DNA of 64,000 nucleotides from Melampsora larici-populina 98AG31 (Eukaryota; Basidiomycota; Pucciniomycetes; Pucciniales; Melampsoraceae): contig NW_006768786.1 in the NCBI RefSeq assembly GCF_000204055.1, positions 176,818 through 240,817 on the forward strand, written 5' to 3'. How positions within the stretch are numbered: the first letter of the stretch is position 1; every line of letters begins with the position of its first letter. The translations under genes were made by a program, and so were the position numbers. This document shows, piece after piece, positions 47,096 to 58,900 of the stretch. Under the pieces are notes generated by a model. The model was not told the origin of the DNA. It searched no databases and was given only the letters and a program-made list of their open reading frames with translations.

Positions 47096-48822
47096 ATGGT
47101 CCTTGCAAGCAAACCCCTCAAAATTATTGTCGAGGGTGACGATGTTTATGTAGCTCAGAATGGATTCGTAGCTCAGCGAATCGATTTGAAGGTATTGTGC
47201 CTCAAGTCCAATATCTTCAATTCAAGTTAACTGACTTTGATCAAAAGTCGATCAACGACTTTTTGTTTTCTCAAAAAATAGACAGGTTCGGTCAAAGGTA
47301 CTTTCAAAGGTCACGCAGGACCCGTTACTTCAATCGCGATATATGATATGGTCACGCCTCAAGGATCACGAAAGCTTTTGATTACCGGTTCTTGGGATAA
47401 GACAGTGAAGGTTTGGGATGTAGAAGTGCGCTCAGAAATCGTATCCCTTCAATCTCACTCTTCAGTTGATTTCAGCGGTTGAAGACAAGCTTCATGTTGT
47501 TCAGACTCAAATCCAATTTTCGTCATCCGCTGCTCATCAAGATTTTGTTAAATCTGTGGAGATGATCAAAGGTCTTGGACTATTTGCATCTGGATCAACC
47601 GACCGAGACATTCTGCTATGGGATATCAAGACAGCAATTGATACATACGATTGGGCCCAAATCAAAGCGGAGCATCGTGCTCGGAAGATTGCCCTCAGCA
47701 GTGCTCGATGCCAAGATAAAGTGACTACGGTCGAGGGAGCGCATATTGTTGCGAGTACCGACGTCTCTAACAAGTCTTCTATAGAAACTCAAGACGCCCG
47801 CAAAACTAAACCAGAAGGCTCTAATGGATCATCGTCAAAGGCTGCGCCTGGTCCCTTATACGACCCTATCTTACGAGTCGGAACGTTGAAGTCACATACC
47901 CGTCCGGTCGAGGCTTTAGCTTGTCATCCAATCTGCAATATAAACGATCCATCTATGGAGGACAACTTACTTCCTCAAGATCGCGATACCCAACAGCCTC
48001 ACCTCTTGATCTCTGGTGATACAATGGGAGCTTTGAAAGTTTGGTGCTTGCGGCCTACTGGGGATCGCGTGCAGGCCATCAAAAGTTCTCTAGAATTCAC
48101 CAGCTCGTTGCATCAGACGAGTATCAATTCCATCCAAATTATCAAGGATGATGATATACCACCTGATGTTCGACCCACCGCTAGACTCTGGACTGCCTCT
48201 GCTGATCATTCGGTGTTACTTTCTATCCTGGATCTTACTTTGGATGCATCTGTTCGAGTGACGAGTGTACTACGGCTAGAGCAGCCATATTATATCCGAT
48301 GCGCGCTTCAACTACCTAGTCAAGTAGCTTTCAATTCAATGCTACCTAATTGGTTGATCACTGGTAGTACCGACGAAGGTATTCGAGTTTATGATTTAGA
48401 TCAAATTGACGACGCAGTCGACTATACTTCTGTCATGTTCAATCCTCGTCCGAAGTCCAACAACACTGAAAAGAAGCTGCAAGACGCCTGGTTTGGGTGT
48501 GTGGACGCACATTGGCACGAAGTCACCTCACTCGGGATTTGGTTCGATCAGGCTAGTTTGCAATCATGGGTGATTAGCGCAAGTTTGGATGGAACTCTGC
48601 GTAAGTGGGAAATCGGCGCACTAAGAACACGGTTCACCGTGCAAGAATCTACCCCTAAAACTTGTGTTGAGTCTACTTCTGAGGAAACAGATATGAAGCT
48701 GAGCGCAGAAGAGTAAGTGACTTCAATCTTCAGTCAAGTTGAACATCTCATCTCTAATTGAAACTCCATCTTTTGCTTACAGGGAAGCAGAACTGGCAGA
48801 ACTCATGGAAAGTATGAATTGA
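47096..48822 (+). CDS. WD40-repeat protein (508 aa, 4 exons)
   Basis: Exons 47096-47191, 47282-47425, 47466-48712 and 48783-48822 join in phase to 508 codons. WD blades are visible as GHAGPVTSIAIYD...LLITGSWDKTVKVWDVE, HQDFVKSVEMIKGLGLFASG...DRDILLWDI, HTRPVEALACHP...LISGDTMGALKVWCL, LWTASADHSVLLSILDL, WLITGSTDEGIRVYDLD and WHEVTSLGIWF...WVISASLDGTLRKWEI, six to seven in all, enough for one beta-propeller. A low-complexity insert (residues about 120-160) splits blades 2 and 3, and the C-terminus is acidic (EEEAELAELM). WD40 propellers are scaffolds; the partner cannot be told. Intron 2 is only 40 nt, though without it the frame closes at once. Confidence 0.88.
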
Positions 48823-49909
48823 TCTGCAAGATCTTAACATTTGCTATTTGAGAATATTTATAGGCGTTCAGATAGCCTTAGTCTTCACATACACATTGTC
48901 TTGTTGTTTAGCTCTTGAAAGCCGTGTTGCGGGCAGGGGTTAACCTTGCAAAAATTAATGCAAATAAGATACCTAATCCAAGCCCATATTAAGATTGTGT
49001 TGATCCAAGATCCAACATGCGCACAAGATAGAATTCCTCGTCCAAGGGTGTCTGATTTGGGCTATCTGCCATATACATAAGTGCCAGGTGAGTTTGGTCC
49101 GAGTCCCCAATCATCCCCTGTGTGTAAATGCGAGTGTGATAACGTGAAGACCCCCCTCCCATCACGAGCTTTGGATCCAAATTGCAATCCTCGGCCTATC
49201 TCAAGAAATGATTTTTTTGGATGCTATTAATTCCAAAACAAATAACCAGTATTAACAAGGTAAAGACCCAAAGATGTGGATGTATGATAATGGTTTCTGA
49301 TCAGTTGACCTGATTACAAACTAGGAGACTCCGGACCAAGAAACGTATGTAAGGGGTCCGGTCATTAGTGGTCAGACCACAAAACCCTCTTCAACTCTGA
49401 ATCAAGGTTGTGCGGGATCGCAAGTTCATAGTGACTTCAAGACGGTCAGTCCATTAGATAAGTGTGATTTGTCTGTCATACCACAGGGGCCTTGCAAAGC
49501 AGGATATTTGTTTGGGATGTGATGACGGCTCTTCTGCTCACGATTCGGATGAGGCAAAGGCATGGTTTTGACACGCTCATCTCTGACTCATCTTATCGAC
49601 TCATTCCAGGTTCTAGAGGTGACTATCATCTGAGGATGATCGACTTGTATACATTTCGATAATCAAATCTAACCAGTCATTTCGAAATGTTTGAGGCATT
49701 ATATCATCTGGTCCTTAGCTTTGAAATCGATTCGAATCGCAGGGAAAGAACAACCAGAACCAAATGACAAAAGACCTTCTAATTTGACACACGCTTGAAT
49801 CGCAAACTCAAATTATCAAAATGACAGGAGACTCGGATTTCAAGGGTGAAGATGTGAATGAACATCAAGATTGATAAGATGTAATCGCCAGTTTTCTATT
49901 TCGAACAAA
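48823..49909. other. intergenic, 3' flanks of convergent genes
   Basis: Between the WD40 gene (plus) and QCR6 (minus). No supported ORF; the minus ORF at 48989-49180 has no motif. Confidence 0.5.
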
Positions 49910-50562
49910 TTAAACAAGTTTAGAGAAAACTTTGGGTACAGCCTAGAAAAAGCACCAAGAGTATTAAAAATCATGAGCTTTGGATTTGAATCAATCAATC
50001 AAGTTTTCAAAAAAGGCTTACACATCCATCAACACAATGCATCAAATGAAACATTTCTTCTACACAATCTTCACCTTCTACACCTTTACCTTCATTTACT
50101 TTTTCTTGACAATGATCGAAATGATGTTTATATTTAGCACATTTAGTCTCAGTACATTCTGTGATGGAAAAAATTGTGAAGATCATCATCATCATCATCA
50201 GTTTCGGAGTGGATTTTTGGGTTGATTCTGATTAGATAGAAAGAAGGTTAAGTTATATAAGTTCGTACCATCACGAATTGCAGGTGCGGGCTAGTTTTAA
50301 GAAGTTGAGTATGAGTCGAGTTTGTTTTGTAAAAACACATGATTCAGCTTATATTTCTTTATGAAGGTCATTGATGAACATTGTTACTCACGTCTTCGGG
50401 TTCTTCTTCTTCTTCCTCTTCCTCCGTCTCCTCCTCCTTTTCTGCTTCGGGGTTAGATGATTCAGCCGAGACAGTAGGTAGGATGTTGTCCAAGACGGAA
50501 CTGATGATGCTTGAGCATGTGGAGCTGATTGATGAAGTAGGTTGAGAAGTTGTTGATGGCAT
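49910..50562 (-). CDS. QCR6: ubiquinol-cytochrome c reductase hinge protein (complex III acidic subunit, 114 aa, 3 exons)
   Basis: Exon 1 (50388-50562) encodes a Ser/Thr-rich start (MPSTTSQPTSSISSTCSSII) and a run of more than ten acidic residues. Exon 2 (50022-50158) encodes CTETKCAKYKHHFDHCQEKV and EDCVEEMFHLMHCVDGC, with the paired Cys of the hinge fold and the diagnostic HHFDHC. Exon 3 (49910-49942) ends AVPKVFSKLV. The hinge protein sits on cytochrome c1 in the inner mitochondrial membrane complex and helps cytochrome c docking. The exon 1 donor may instead be the stronger GTGAGT three to four bases upstream; that changes one or two residues only. Confidence 0.9.
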
Positions 50563-52645
50563 CTTAGTTTCGATTGGTTTGATTGGTGTTGATTGGATCC
50601 TTGATATGTTACAAATCAGTTTTCATAAATTCTAGAAACTGACGATTGGCCGAATTCCGAATTGTCCCATCTAAACTAACCCGTCTAAACCCATACTCAT
50701 TTGTGTCATATGTCATCTGACTCATAGAAAGTCAAGTCCTCAATGAGAACTGTGATGAGCATCGAGATGACAGGTAGAGCCTAGAGGTGATGAAAGTACA
50801 CTTGAGAAGTTCAGATCATACACAAGCCAAACATATGAGCTTGAACTTATGGTCATTGACTATCAATCACATTTTCTTCAAACTTGATGAATGAGTCACA
50901 CATGTTTTCAGGTATGCTTCCTCATCTGGCATCCATCATGAGATTGAGTTCTGTCTTGACCAAGTCCAATTGAAACTTCTACATTTGACTTGGTGGCTGA
51001 AATTTGCATCAATTGAACTTTTGATATTTGACTCCAGCTTTCTTCTCAAATTCCATCAACTTGTATGCTATATACTTTGCACTAGGAATAATTTCCAAGT
51101 CTGTCAAGCTCTCCCCAATTTATTACAGATTGAGTAGAGATAAGAAATGAATGTGATTGGTGATAACTGCCAATGTCAAGCTTGCTATGACAAGTATATT
51201 GGTATTGTATTCTGATAGTGGTATCACCACAACAATATCCAGGGTTCAAACTTTGATATTGGTTGGGTGCAATAGACCACTATGACCACTATATACTGGC
51301 CATATCTTGTGAACTATATCATGATCACTATTGGCCCTGTTTGATATTGTAGCAGACAAGTATTATAGCAGCATATTTCACTGTGCTCAACATTGACTCA
51401 GCCAAAACTTAAGAGTGTACTGATCATATATGATTCAAGATGGTATTTAATTGCTTCAATCTTGCCTTAGACTCCTTCATGACTCAAAATACTGAGTTAG
51501 CATCCAGACTATCCCTTTGCAACTCCCAGACTTTTTGCTGACCAAAATGGCTCACAGTAAAGACACTAGTTTTACATGGAAAACCCCTGGGTTGAGTTCT
51601 CAACTCAACCCAGCTGCTTGAAGTTGAACTGAGATAGTCTACATCCAAATGTAGATCAAATGTCACTTGGTTCAAACTTTTAAGTTTTACCTATACATTA
51701 AGGACCATTGTGATAGATCAGAAAGTTTTCTGGAAAAGTCCATCATGAGCAAGTTGTTGCACATGAAGTGAGTTGATGGTGGAGGTAGGCTTAGCTTTAT
51801 AGTTTTTCTTTGGGAGTGGGGTGTGAAATTTGTAATTCTCTTTATTGAGTAGCTTTTCAATCCTTGTACTTCTACAAGCGGACATTTCTTGACCCCTTGC
51901 TTGTGTTTTCACATTTTGTTTATTATGAATTATACTTCTTCTCTGATTCTCTGAGCTCCGTCCACATCATCAGCAACTTAGAACCTTGAGAGTAAGATTG
52001 ATTTAACCTCTTAATTGTCATAATTTTGTGAAGCACTCATCTTTTTTTGATGATAATTTCTATCATTTCTACCCTGCTCTGCTGCAGGTAGGGCTCAAAT
52101 TACTACACTGCTTCTTATATTATCATGAGTCCACTTGGAGCTCATCATCATACCTGTTTGTCCTGGTTACTTAATACTTAAATCACTATGTTTATTTTCT
52201 TCTTAGAGTAAATCAACTTGGTAGATTTTGTCTGAAGAAAGACCAGCAGAGGCTTATAATCTCAAGATTCTTATGGTCTAACTGTGCTGCGGGTAAGGCG
52301 TCAAATTGATCCAAAACTTCTTTTATTTTTTCAACTTGACTTAGAGCTCATTATCATACCCATCTGTCCAAATTCTCTATTGCTCTGTTTTCGGAGATTC
52401 TTCATTTGCTTCAAATTTTCAAGAAGTCTTCATATAATTCTGTGAATGGATCATCAAAATCAAGATCAAAACTGTATGGTATGTCCTTGGGAGACAGAAT
52501 AGTAAAAAGACTTTTGTAGTTTGATGCATTTGTAATTGCAATAGCGCTCTGGCCGTAGTTGCATCTTGGATGTATCTTTAGTAATCAGAATTAGATTCAA
52601 GTTTTTGGTAGGTCAGAATTAAAAGGTGTAGCTTATTCTCTAGCA
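50563..52645. other. intergenic, no supported gene
   Basis: Short minus ORFs at 51484-51675 and 51718-51912 have no motif. A diverged direct repeat of about 100 bp is visible around 52080-52170 and 52285-52375 (CTGCTGCAGGTAGGGCTCAAATT vs GTGCTGCGGGTAAGGCGTCAAATT, given here only as key words; both continue with GAGCTCAT-ATCATACC). Confidence 0.45.
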
Positions 52646-54451
52646 CTAAGACATCGTATTGTCAAAACGAGTCCAAAACCTTTTAAAAGATTTGTTATTC
52701 AAATCTTGATGAAGGAACTGAATGAAAAATGTAACTTGATATTCAATTAGATTATCATCAACATCCAATCCTGATTCCACATTAACAATTTTTCCTTTCA
52801 CAAATCGATCCATTCCTTTACAGATTTTTATGAGTGGAAGATTGGGTAGAGCTAAATTGGTTGGTTGTGAGGCTTTGATAGTTTGTATCATGTTCTTCAA
52901 GTCTTTCTCCCAGGATTTGACAAATTCAGAGAGTTGCGGATTTTCCTTGAGTATAGTGTCATGCTGAATATTCCCATTCACGAAAAGAACTGGTTCGGAT
53001 GTATCCCATTGAACGTCCGGTGTTTTTGGCCAAACTATGTCTTTCCCTAGGTTCATGATTTCTTCTGATTTCTTGTTCCATTTTGTTGAAATTGAAACAT
53101 CTACGTTCTGATGACCTTTGGTGATTGGGTATCCTGCTTTATAATCATCTTCAAAAGTCATAGAAACGTGCCTTTGTAGCACAGATTGACTGTTTGAAGG
53201 TGAAATGAATCTTTTGAAGGCACCATCATCATTAATCAATGAGAAAGTTCTTGTAATTGTTGAAAGTCTAGGAATTGTTAATGATGCCCTTGATGATTTG
53301 ATCATCGGTTCCAGTAATGCAGTATGATAAATTATCTCTGTATGCCATAAAAGAAATCGAGCGTGCTTTTCTTCATCCAATAATTCTTTTTTCTCAATAG
53401 ACCATTTATCATAATCTCTAAGAAACAACGCTGTGAGAATTTTGATCTTGTTCCAAATCTTTAGACTTGGATTACAAGACACGACAAAGTACACAAATGG
53501 AAGTAACCTTTCTGAGGTCCATATTAGCTTGCCTACTTCCCAACTTGGGTACATGTGTACATCAGTTGTACGTGGATATCTTTTTGATAATGTGTCAATG
53601 AGATCTCGCGTGTAATGAGTTGCAGCAGCTGAACACATCTTGTCAGGAGTGTGTGAATGAAAGTTTCTGATATCGATCTTTGCTGCCTTTAGTTCGAAAT
53701 CCTGTCTACTTGAAGATATACTGGATATGCCTTGTACCAATCGATCCCCATATGGATTGTTTGATGCGCTTTGCGAGGCTATATCTTCAGAGGATATTGG
53801 TGCATTTGTATGGGCCATTCGAAATAGATTACGTGTAGCTCCTTGATTTGTTCCAAGGGCAATTGCTCGGCTTTGATCACGCTCTATTTGCCCCAGACCT
53901 CGGTGATTCGCGGTATCGTATACAGCAGGTTCTCTGTGGTTATTGTCGATGGGTCTTTGAGAGCTTGATAGATGTGGATTTTTGTGACTTGGTGGAGGTT
54001 TCTTCGTCATCCGTGGTTCACCTTTCGATCCACGCAGATTCTCCATTGTTCTCATTGGTGATCCTATCTCTATGACAGGGCCGAGAGATAAGGATGCTCC
54101 ATCCATCATCGTTCCATCACGTAGCTTTTTCCAAGGCTCCGAAGGATGTCCATCGAGCGACTGAGATCCCAAGGACTGATAACCTCCCCGCTGGTATAGA
54201 AATTCTTCGCCTCCATAACCGAATCGCTGCCTCTTGAGATTTGGGTGAGCGTTAGGATCCGGTAATGTTGATGTACTTGTCTTGAACACATTGTTGGTAT
54301 TCCCACCTTCCTTGAAAAGCTGTCCGGATGGCTGAATGTTTTGTAGTGTTGATTCTGCTGCAAAAATCCTATCTGAATAGGTATTCATAGAGATAGCCAT
54401 ATGATTCAAGCTAAAAGCTGTACATATCAAAACCTGATAAACGCGTATCAT
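52646..54451 (-). CDS. secreted protein, candidate effector (601 aa, single exon)
   Basis: Residues 1-21 (MIRVYQVLICTAFSLNHMAI) look like a signal peptide. Residues about 25-255 are Ser/Pro/Asn/Gly-rich and probably disordered (SLGSQSLDGHPSEPWKKL, RMTKKPPPSHKNPHLSSSQR). Residues about 265-600 are a folded alpha-helical region (MCSAAATHYTRDLIDTLSKR, WEVGKLIWTSERLLPFVYFV, FLRDYDKWSIEKKELLDEEK) with a charged C-terminus (FIQFLHQDLNNKSFKRFWTR). No transmembrane segment after the signal peptide and no enzymatic motif that I recognise. Rust genomes have many lineage-specific secreted proteins of this build, hence the effector suggestion, which is inference. No introns needed. Confidence 0.75.
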   Translation of the reverse strand: MIRVYQVLICTAFSLNHMAISMNTYSDRIFAAESTLQNIQPSGQLFKEGGNTNNVFKTSTSTLPDPNAHPNLKRQRFGYGGEEFLYQRGGYQSLGSQSLDGHPSEPWKKLRDGTMMDGASLSLGPVIEIGSPMRTMENLRGSKGEPRMTKKPPPSHKNPHLSSSQRPIDNNHREPAVYDTANHRGLGQIERDQSRAIALGTNQGATRNLFRMAHTNAPISSEDIASQSASNNPYGDRLVQGISSISSSRQDFELKAAKIDIRNFHSHTPDKMCSAAATHYTRDLIDTLSKRYPRTTDVHMYPSWEVGKLIWTSERLLPFVYFVVSCNPSLKIWNKIKILTALFLRDYDKWSIEKKELLDEEKHARFLLWHTEIIYHTALLEPMIKSSRASLTIPRLSTITRTFSLINDDGAFKRFISPSNSQSVLQRHVSMTFEDDYKAGYPITKGHQNVDVSISTKWNKKSEEIMNLGKDIVWPKTPDVQWDTSEPVLFVNGNIQHDTILKENPQLSEFVKSWEKDLKNMIQTIKASQPTNLALPNLPLIKICKGMDRFVKGKIVNVESGLDVDDNLIEYQVTFFIQFLHQDLNNKSFKRFWTRFDNTMS

Positions 54452-55195
54452 GTTGTGGAGTCGTCACTGAAGGATTGCAAGCTTGATTCTGATGTTCCAA
54501 CCTTCAAAATCTCTTGCTGAGAAAATCAGTGAATAATGTCTATATAATGAGTGTCTATGGAATTTTCTTGGTTCATAACGTGTTGGTTTGAATTGATGAA
54601 AATGCAGAAATTCGAAGGTGCATACTGCCACTTGACCGTTTGTCACACGTTGGAGAATAAGTTCAATCTGAATTAGTTCCAAGTAGGTTGTTAGCACCCA
54701 AGTCAGACATATGTTCGGGTGGCGCCATGAGATGGAGGTTTAGGACAGATGGAACTACCGGTCAAACGCAGCATTAACCGGGAATTCAAGCGATGCCTCG
54801 CACCTGATAAACCTCAAAAATGATACATCTTTGAACTGTAGCCAGTTCCATGAAGGCCACTGTTTCGACATAACCAGACACAGACTCCGGAGCCACAGAA
54901 AGACAATTTTGTGCTGAGAAATCTTCACGCGTCTATTTTGACACGATGAAGAGTAAATGCCAACGGAATGAAAGAAAAGAGTTGCTATGTAGGATTCCTG
55001 CACTAAAAATCGTCCGAACAGTAACGCATAATACAAAAAGTGAGAAAGTTGAGAGAAAATCAACTTCAGAAGAGACAAAAAGACAATGGAAAACAAAATA
55101 ACACATAAAAGAAATCAAGATAAAGGAAAACAAAAAAGCTTAAACAAAGGACAAAGAATATGTAAAGTGCAGAAACACAATCACACCTTCCTTAA
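54452..55195. other. intergenic, presumed promoter of the secreted protein gene
   Basis: No supported gene. The minus ORFs at 54755-55096 and 54933-55133 overlap in different frames; their hydrophobic look comes from AT-rich composition. Confidence 0.5.
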
Positions 55196-55295
55196 GAGAA
55201 CTTTTATTCACCTCTACCTTCATCTACTCATTCTTGACCAAGAATGAAACAAGCTTTGCATTGGGTACAACTAGTTACAGTACAATCTCGTAATA
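55196..55295 (-). pseudogene. decayed fragment of QCR6 exon 2
   Basis: On the minus strand, TTGTACTGTAACTAGTTGTA followed by GTTTCATTCTTGGTCAAGAA and GTAGATGAAGGTAGAGGTG lines up with QCR6 exon 2 (TGTACTGAGACTAAATGTGC, CATTTCGATCATTGTCAAGA, GTAAATGAAGGTAAAGGTG) without large gaps. The frame carries a stop (TGA after GTCAAGAA). Exons 1 and 3 are not recognisable nearby. It lies about 5 kb from the functional gene on the same strand, so an old local duplication is likely. Confidence 0.6.
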
Positions 55296-55506
55296 CCTAT
55301 GGTCATTACACCAAACATCTGGCACATTGAAGTGTAAATCATGAAGTAATGATTACCAAGTATCAAATATAGAAAAGTCCATCCATCTACACTTCTATTG
55401 TGTTGAATTAGCTGTCTTGATTGATTAATTTATCTTTTTTCCCATATCACAGTTCCTGCTAACACATCCTACATTTAAACTAGGTACATGATAGGGTGGG
55501 GCACTG

Positions 55507-55687
55507 CCGGCAAAAATAAGCCCAGGTATCCTTGGATATAGATTCCCTTGAATATGTGTCCAAGGACTTCATTTGAGGCTTCCTTTGGACCCAAAGTTTG
55601 CCTTGAATCATTTACTTGGACAGCACATCCAAGGCTATTGCCATCCAAGAATACCTCACATTTACCAATCCAAGGCATCTTTGTTGG
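55507..55687. mobile_element. foldback MITE, copy 2
   Basis: Diverged relative of 10664-10859: shared GTATCC near the left end, ATTGCCATCC(G/A)AG(G/A)ATACCTC in the right half and CATCTNTGTTGG at the right end; CCAAGG words replace many CCTCAG words. The TIRs are more worn than in copy 1. Confidence 0.6.
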
Positions 55688-57177
55688 TGGTGGAGGGGGG
55701 GTTTATGGGAGCAGCTCTAGCCAAGACCATCTCAGAGGTAGCCCAGACAGTCATCTTCTGGGTAGGTCTTCCCCATAAAACCCAACTGAGCTGTGAACAC
55801 CAGAGAGTCCGGTCCCAGCCTACCCAACCTTGAGGGGCTGAAGAGGCCACAAGCTTGCTCAGACCCAATCTCTCCTGTACCTCCCAAGAACATCATGCCT
55901 GCTGTTCCCCCCTTTTCCTACATTGAGATTCATCTCAGTCTCTGCTTTACCGCAGTGCCATCTGCTGCGCTTCATGAGTCTTTTAGTAGATCAAGCTTAT
56001 ATTCTTGTATGCATGGGGCTCTATCTCTGCCCTGAGGATCAACTATAGAGTTAGGCCACCTATAGCTCAAACCAATTTAAGGTTTGTATGCATTACAGCA
56101 AAGGTTTACCTCTAGTTCTAACTGAATATGTAGTAGTCATTTCTTCCCTTCTTCATTTCCCTTGTCACTACACTTCCTCATTAAAACCTGAAAATTGGCT
56201 GTATTTCCTTGAATTACAGCCAATTTCAAAGGTTTATTGAGTAAAAACTTAGGTTTCATTGGGTTTCACTTTTCCTTTTTCAAAACGGAGCAACAAGAAA
56301 TATTGGAATGGCTGTATGTGTATTTCCTCTATGATTTTTTTTGATGTTCAACACTGAAAGTGAACTTCACAGGTTAAAACAGCTCACTCCAAATCAAAAG
56401 CTGGCTTCAGAAGGAAAAAACGACTTCAGAAATTGTCTGAAGGGTGTAGAAGCTGTACAGCTCTGTACATCAGTATAACACCTGTAAATGTAGGTACAGC
56501 TGTTGTGAGAATCATTGGTAAGTTTTGAGGTTTTGTGTGTCGCCAATATTTAACCCAGGGTTTAATCTGGAGTCTAAAACATATTTTTTCTTGATTTCTC
56601 AAGCCTAAACCTTAATTAGGTTCCTTTGACTGTATTTAACATCTCTGACGTTTATGGGTCCTTTGATTCTTCCCTCTTGATTCGAGCAATCATTTTCCCT
56701 TAGTAGAGTTTCTTTAGCACCTTTTGTTACACGCTCCGGTCCCTCCTCAATCTCCCTCACCTCTACCCCTTGAATAAATCCGCCATTTGAAGATTTACAT
56801 AATTTCAACAATTTCAACCAAAGATTTCAATCACGATAAGGACCATGATGATATTTCCGTTTGATATAGGCATTGAAAACCGCTCTGAAGTCATGCAAAT
56901 ATCAATGTTTTCAATCATGGAAAGAGGGTGCATACGAGTTATTCAAATCAAGGTTTCCAAAATCAAAGCTTCAAGGAAGAAAAAAGAACTGGATATCAAT
57001 TGTTTCAAAGTTTTCCAAATCAAAGTCAATTCTATTTGGTTAAAACATATATGTAACATCAAGAATGAAAAGATAAGACAATATCATGACAATAAAGAGT
57101 ATTTTAAAGTATGTCAATTCTTTTTCTTTTGCCAAAGATTTTAATCAGCTGATTGAAATCTTTGTTCTTTGCACCCT
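55688..57177. other. intergenic, no supported gene
   Basis: Contains a small perfect hairpin, ATTGGCTGTA...TACAGCCAAT, near 56192-56223. The ORFs at 55573-55833, 56605-56817 and 56845-57144 have no recognisable content. Confidence 0.45.
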
Positions 57178-57594
57178 GTTACCGTGAACATGAATTGAAA
57201 AATGGGGTTGTGAGTTCATCTGACCTCATCTGACCTCACCATCAAAAATGGGGATTGGTTTGATCATCCTGGAAGGGTATAAATAGGGGTATGTTTTCTC
57301 CTTTGGTTTCATTGTTCGTTCATCGATCTCAGCCAGTCCATAACCCTGATATCATTTGCTCAATGATTTTCTTCCCCTTCCTCTCTCTCAGCTTGACTCT
57401 GACCAATCCGTTGTAGAACTTAAAGCTCAACAAGAGCTTTACAGAGCTTAAAGAGGGATAATCTACTAATATAACTAACTAGTAGAAGTTGTCTAAGACT
57501 GCCTCTTTGAAAGAATCAACACGGGGTTTTGCTGAATTCTTTGGGATAAGGCACCAGAGAAATTTGTCTCAATACCTAATTCAAGTAACATTCC
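57178..57594 (+). promoter_or_regulatory. possible solo LTR or isolated promoter
   Basis: Begins TGTTAC and ends GTAACA, with a good TATA box (GGGTATAAATAGGGG) at 57278-57292 followed by a pyrimidine-rich start region. This is the layout of a fungal LTR, but I see no target duplication and no second copy in the window. Confidence 0.3.
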
Positions 57595-58025
57595 TGTGAT
57601 TTTTAGAAATAAAGAAATCTCAACACTATTGTAGTGTTATTCCAATCTGAGCACAACAAAAACACAACTTTAATTACTAGCAAAAGCAACAATCAGTTTG
57701 ATTTTTATTCCAATGAAGACTTGTAGTCTTATCACACGTAAAGAAATCTCTCCTTTGATGTAAAGGGGCAATTTAGTGAACTTAGTACTGCTAAAGTAAT
57801 TTAATAATGATTAAAAACACTCTAACAAAAGTATAAGATGAGTAAAAAGGGGAACAAAGGCCCGTAAAATCCTTAACAATAGTATATAACCTTCCAACAC
57901 CTGTGAGGGATGGGTGCTCACTGAAGGGTAGAATAGTAGGTTTATTTAAATTTAACTTCTTTATTTCAAATATGTAGTAGTTACAAATTGAAGTAAAGAA
58001 GGAAAATTAAAGAGAAGAAAGGGAC

Positions 58026-58877
58026 TGACAGTCTGTTTGGACAAATCCAGACAGACTTCAGTTAATTGACTCCTAAAAAGGAGATTCAGTAATTATAATA
58101 TGATGTTTATTATAATATATGAAGGTTGGATCCTGGACCTTCCTTTAATCTTTATTGTAACAGATCAAAGAGTGAGTTAGTTCACCAATCTGGTTGTCCT
58201 TAAAGTCACCAACTTGGGGTTATTCTTAAGGTCACCAGCCTTAAGTTCTTCTTAAGGTCACTAGCCTGGAGTTGTTGGAGGTCACTAGCCTTGATTGGGT
58301 TTCTACTTAGGGGAAGTAGAGGATCCAGAGGGGAATGAAGAATTGTATTACCTACTTTTAATCAGGAAGATGATTAAAGTTGATGAAGCTTATCACTAGT
58401 CTTATTTGTATAAGACTCTTGATTTTTTACTTCAGTGAACTTTAATTGTTCTTTAAAAGTAGTGGGTAATGATTGCTTGGGGGATTCTCTGAAGGCTGAG
58501 AGAGGAGGGTTTATATACTCTCCTCTCCAAACCTAACTGTAGTGATATTTGTTATTATCACTACATTGGTTCAGGTTTAGTTATTGACATGTAGTACTGA
58601 TTGTTACTAGTAATGCTTAATTACATATACACCTTGTGTGTGGTATGTAATATAAGCATTTAACTCTTGACACTGAGTTATGAGGTGTAATTGGTGTTTT
58701 GTTACATATTACATGTTGTTTTACAGGTCCATATATATGTAATAAAGGTTTTAATACATTGTATTACATGTTACATACAGTCTATGCTCAGTATGTAACA
58801 TGTAGTTAATCTTATACATATGTTTTTTACTGTTACAGGTTAGTTTTGGGTACATGTATATGTACTCAGGGCTGTCA
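58026..58877 (-). repeat. gypsy 3' LTR (about 852 bp)
   Basis: Plus-strand ends TGACAG and CTGTCA are inverted, as expected. On the minus strand a TATA box (GTATATAAACCC, about 58510-58521) marks the U3/R promoter. GTCACTAGCC/GGTCACCA short repeats lie at 58200-58290. The left boundary is inferred from the inverted ends, since the other LTR is not in the window. Confidence 0.7.
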
Positions 58878-58895
58878 TTCCCCACCCTCAAAGGA
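58878..58895 (-). promoter_or_regulatory. polypurine tract of the gypsy element
   Basis: Minus strand reads TTTGAGGGTGGGGAA directly before the LTR's TGACAG. Confidence 0.75.
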
Positions 58896-58900
58896 GGTCA

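Noticed and set aside
54755..55133. Hydrophobic minus ORFs suggesting a small membrane protein
   Set aside because: Phe/Leu-rich because the opposite strand is A-rich (AAGAGA, AAACAAAA runs); two frames overlap and neither has a plausible start context.
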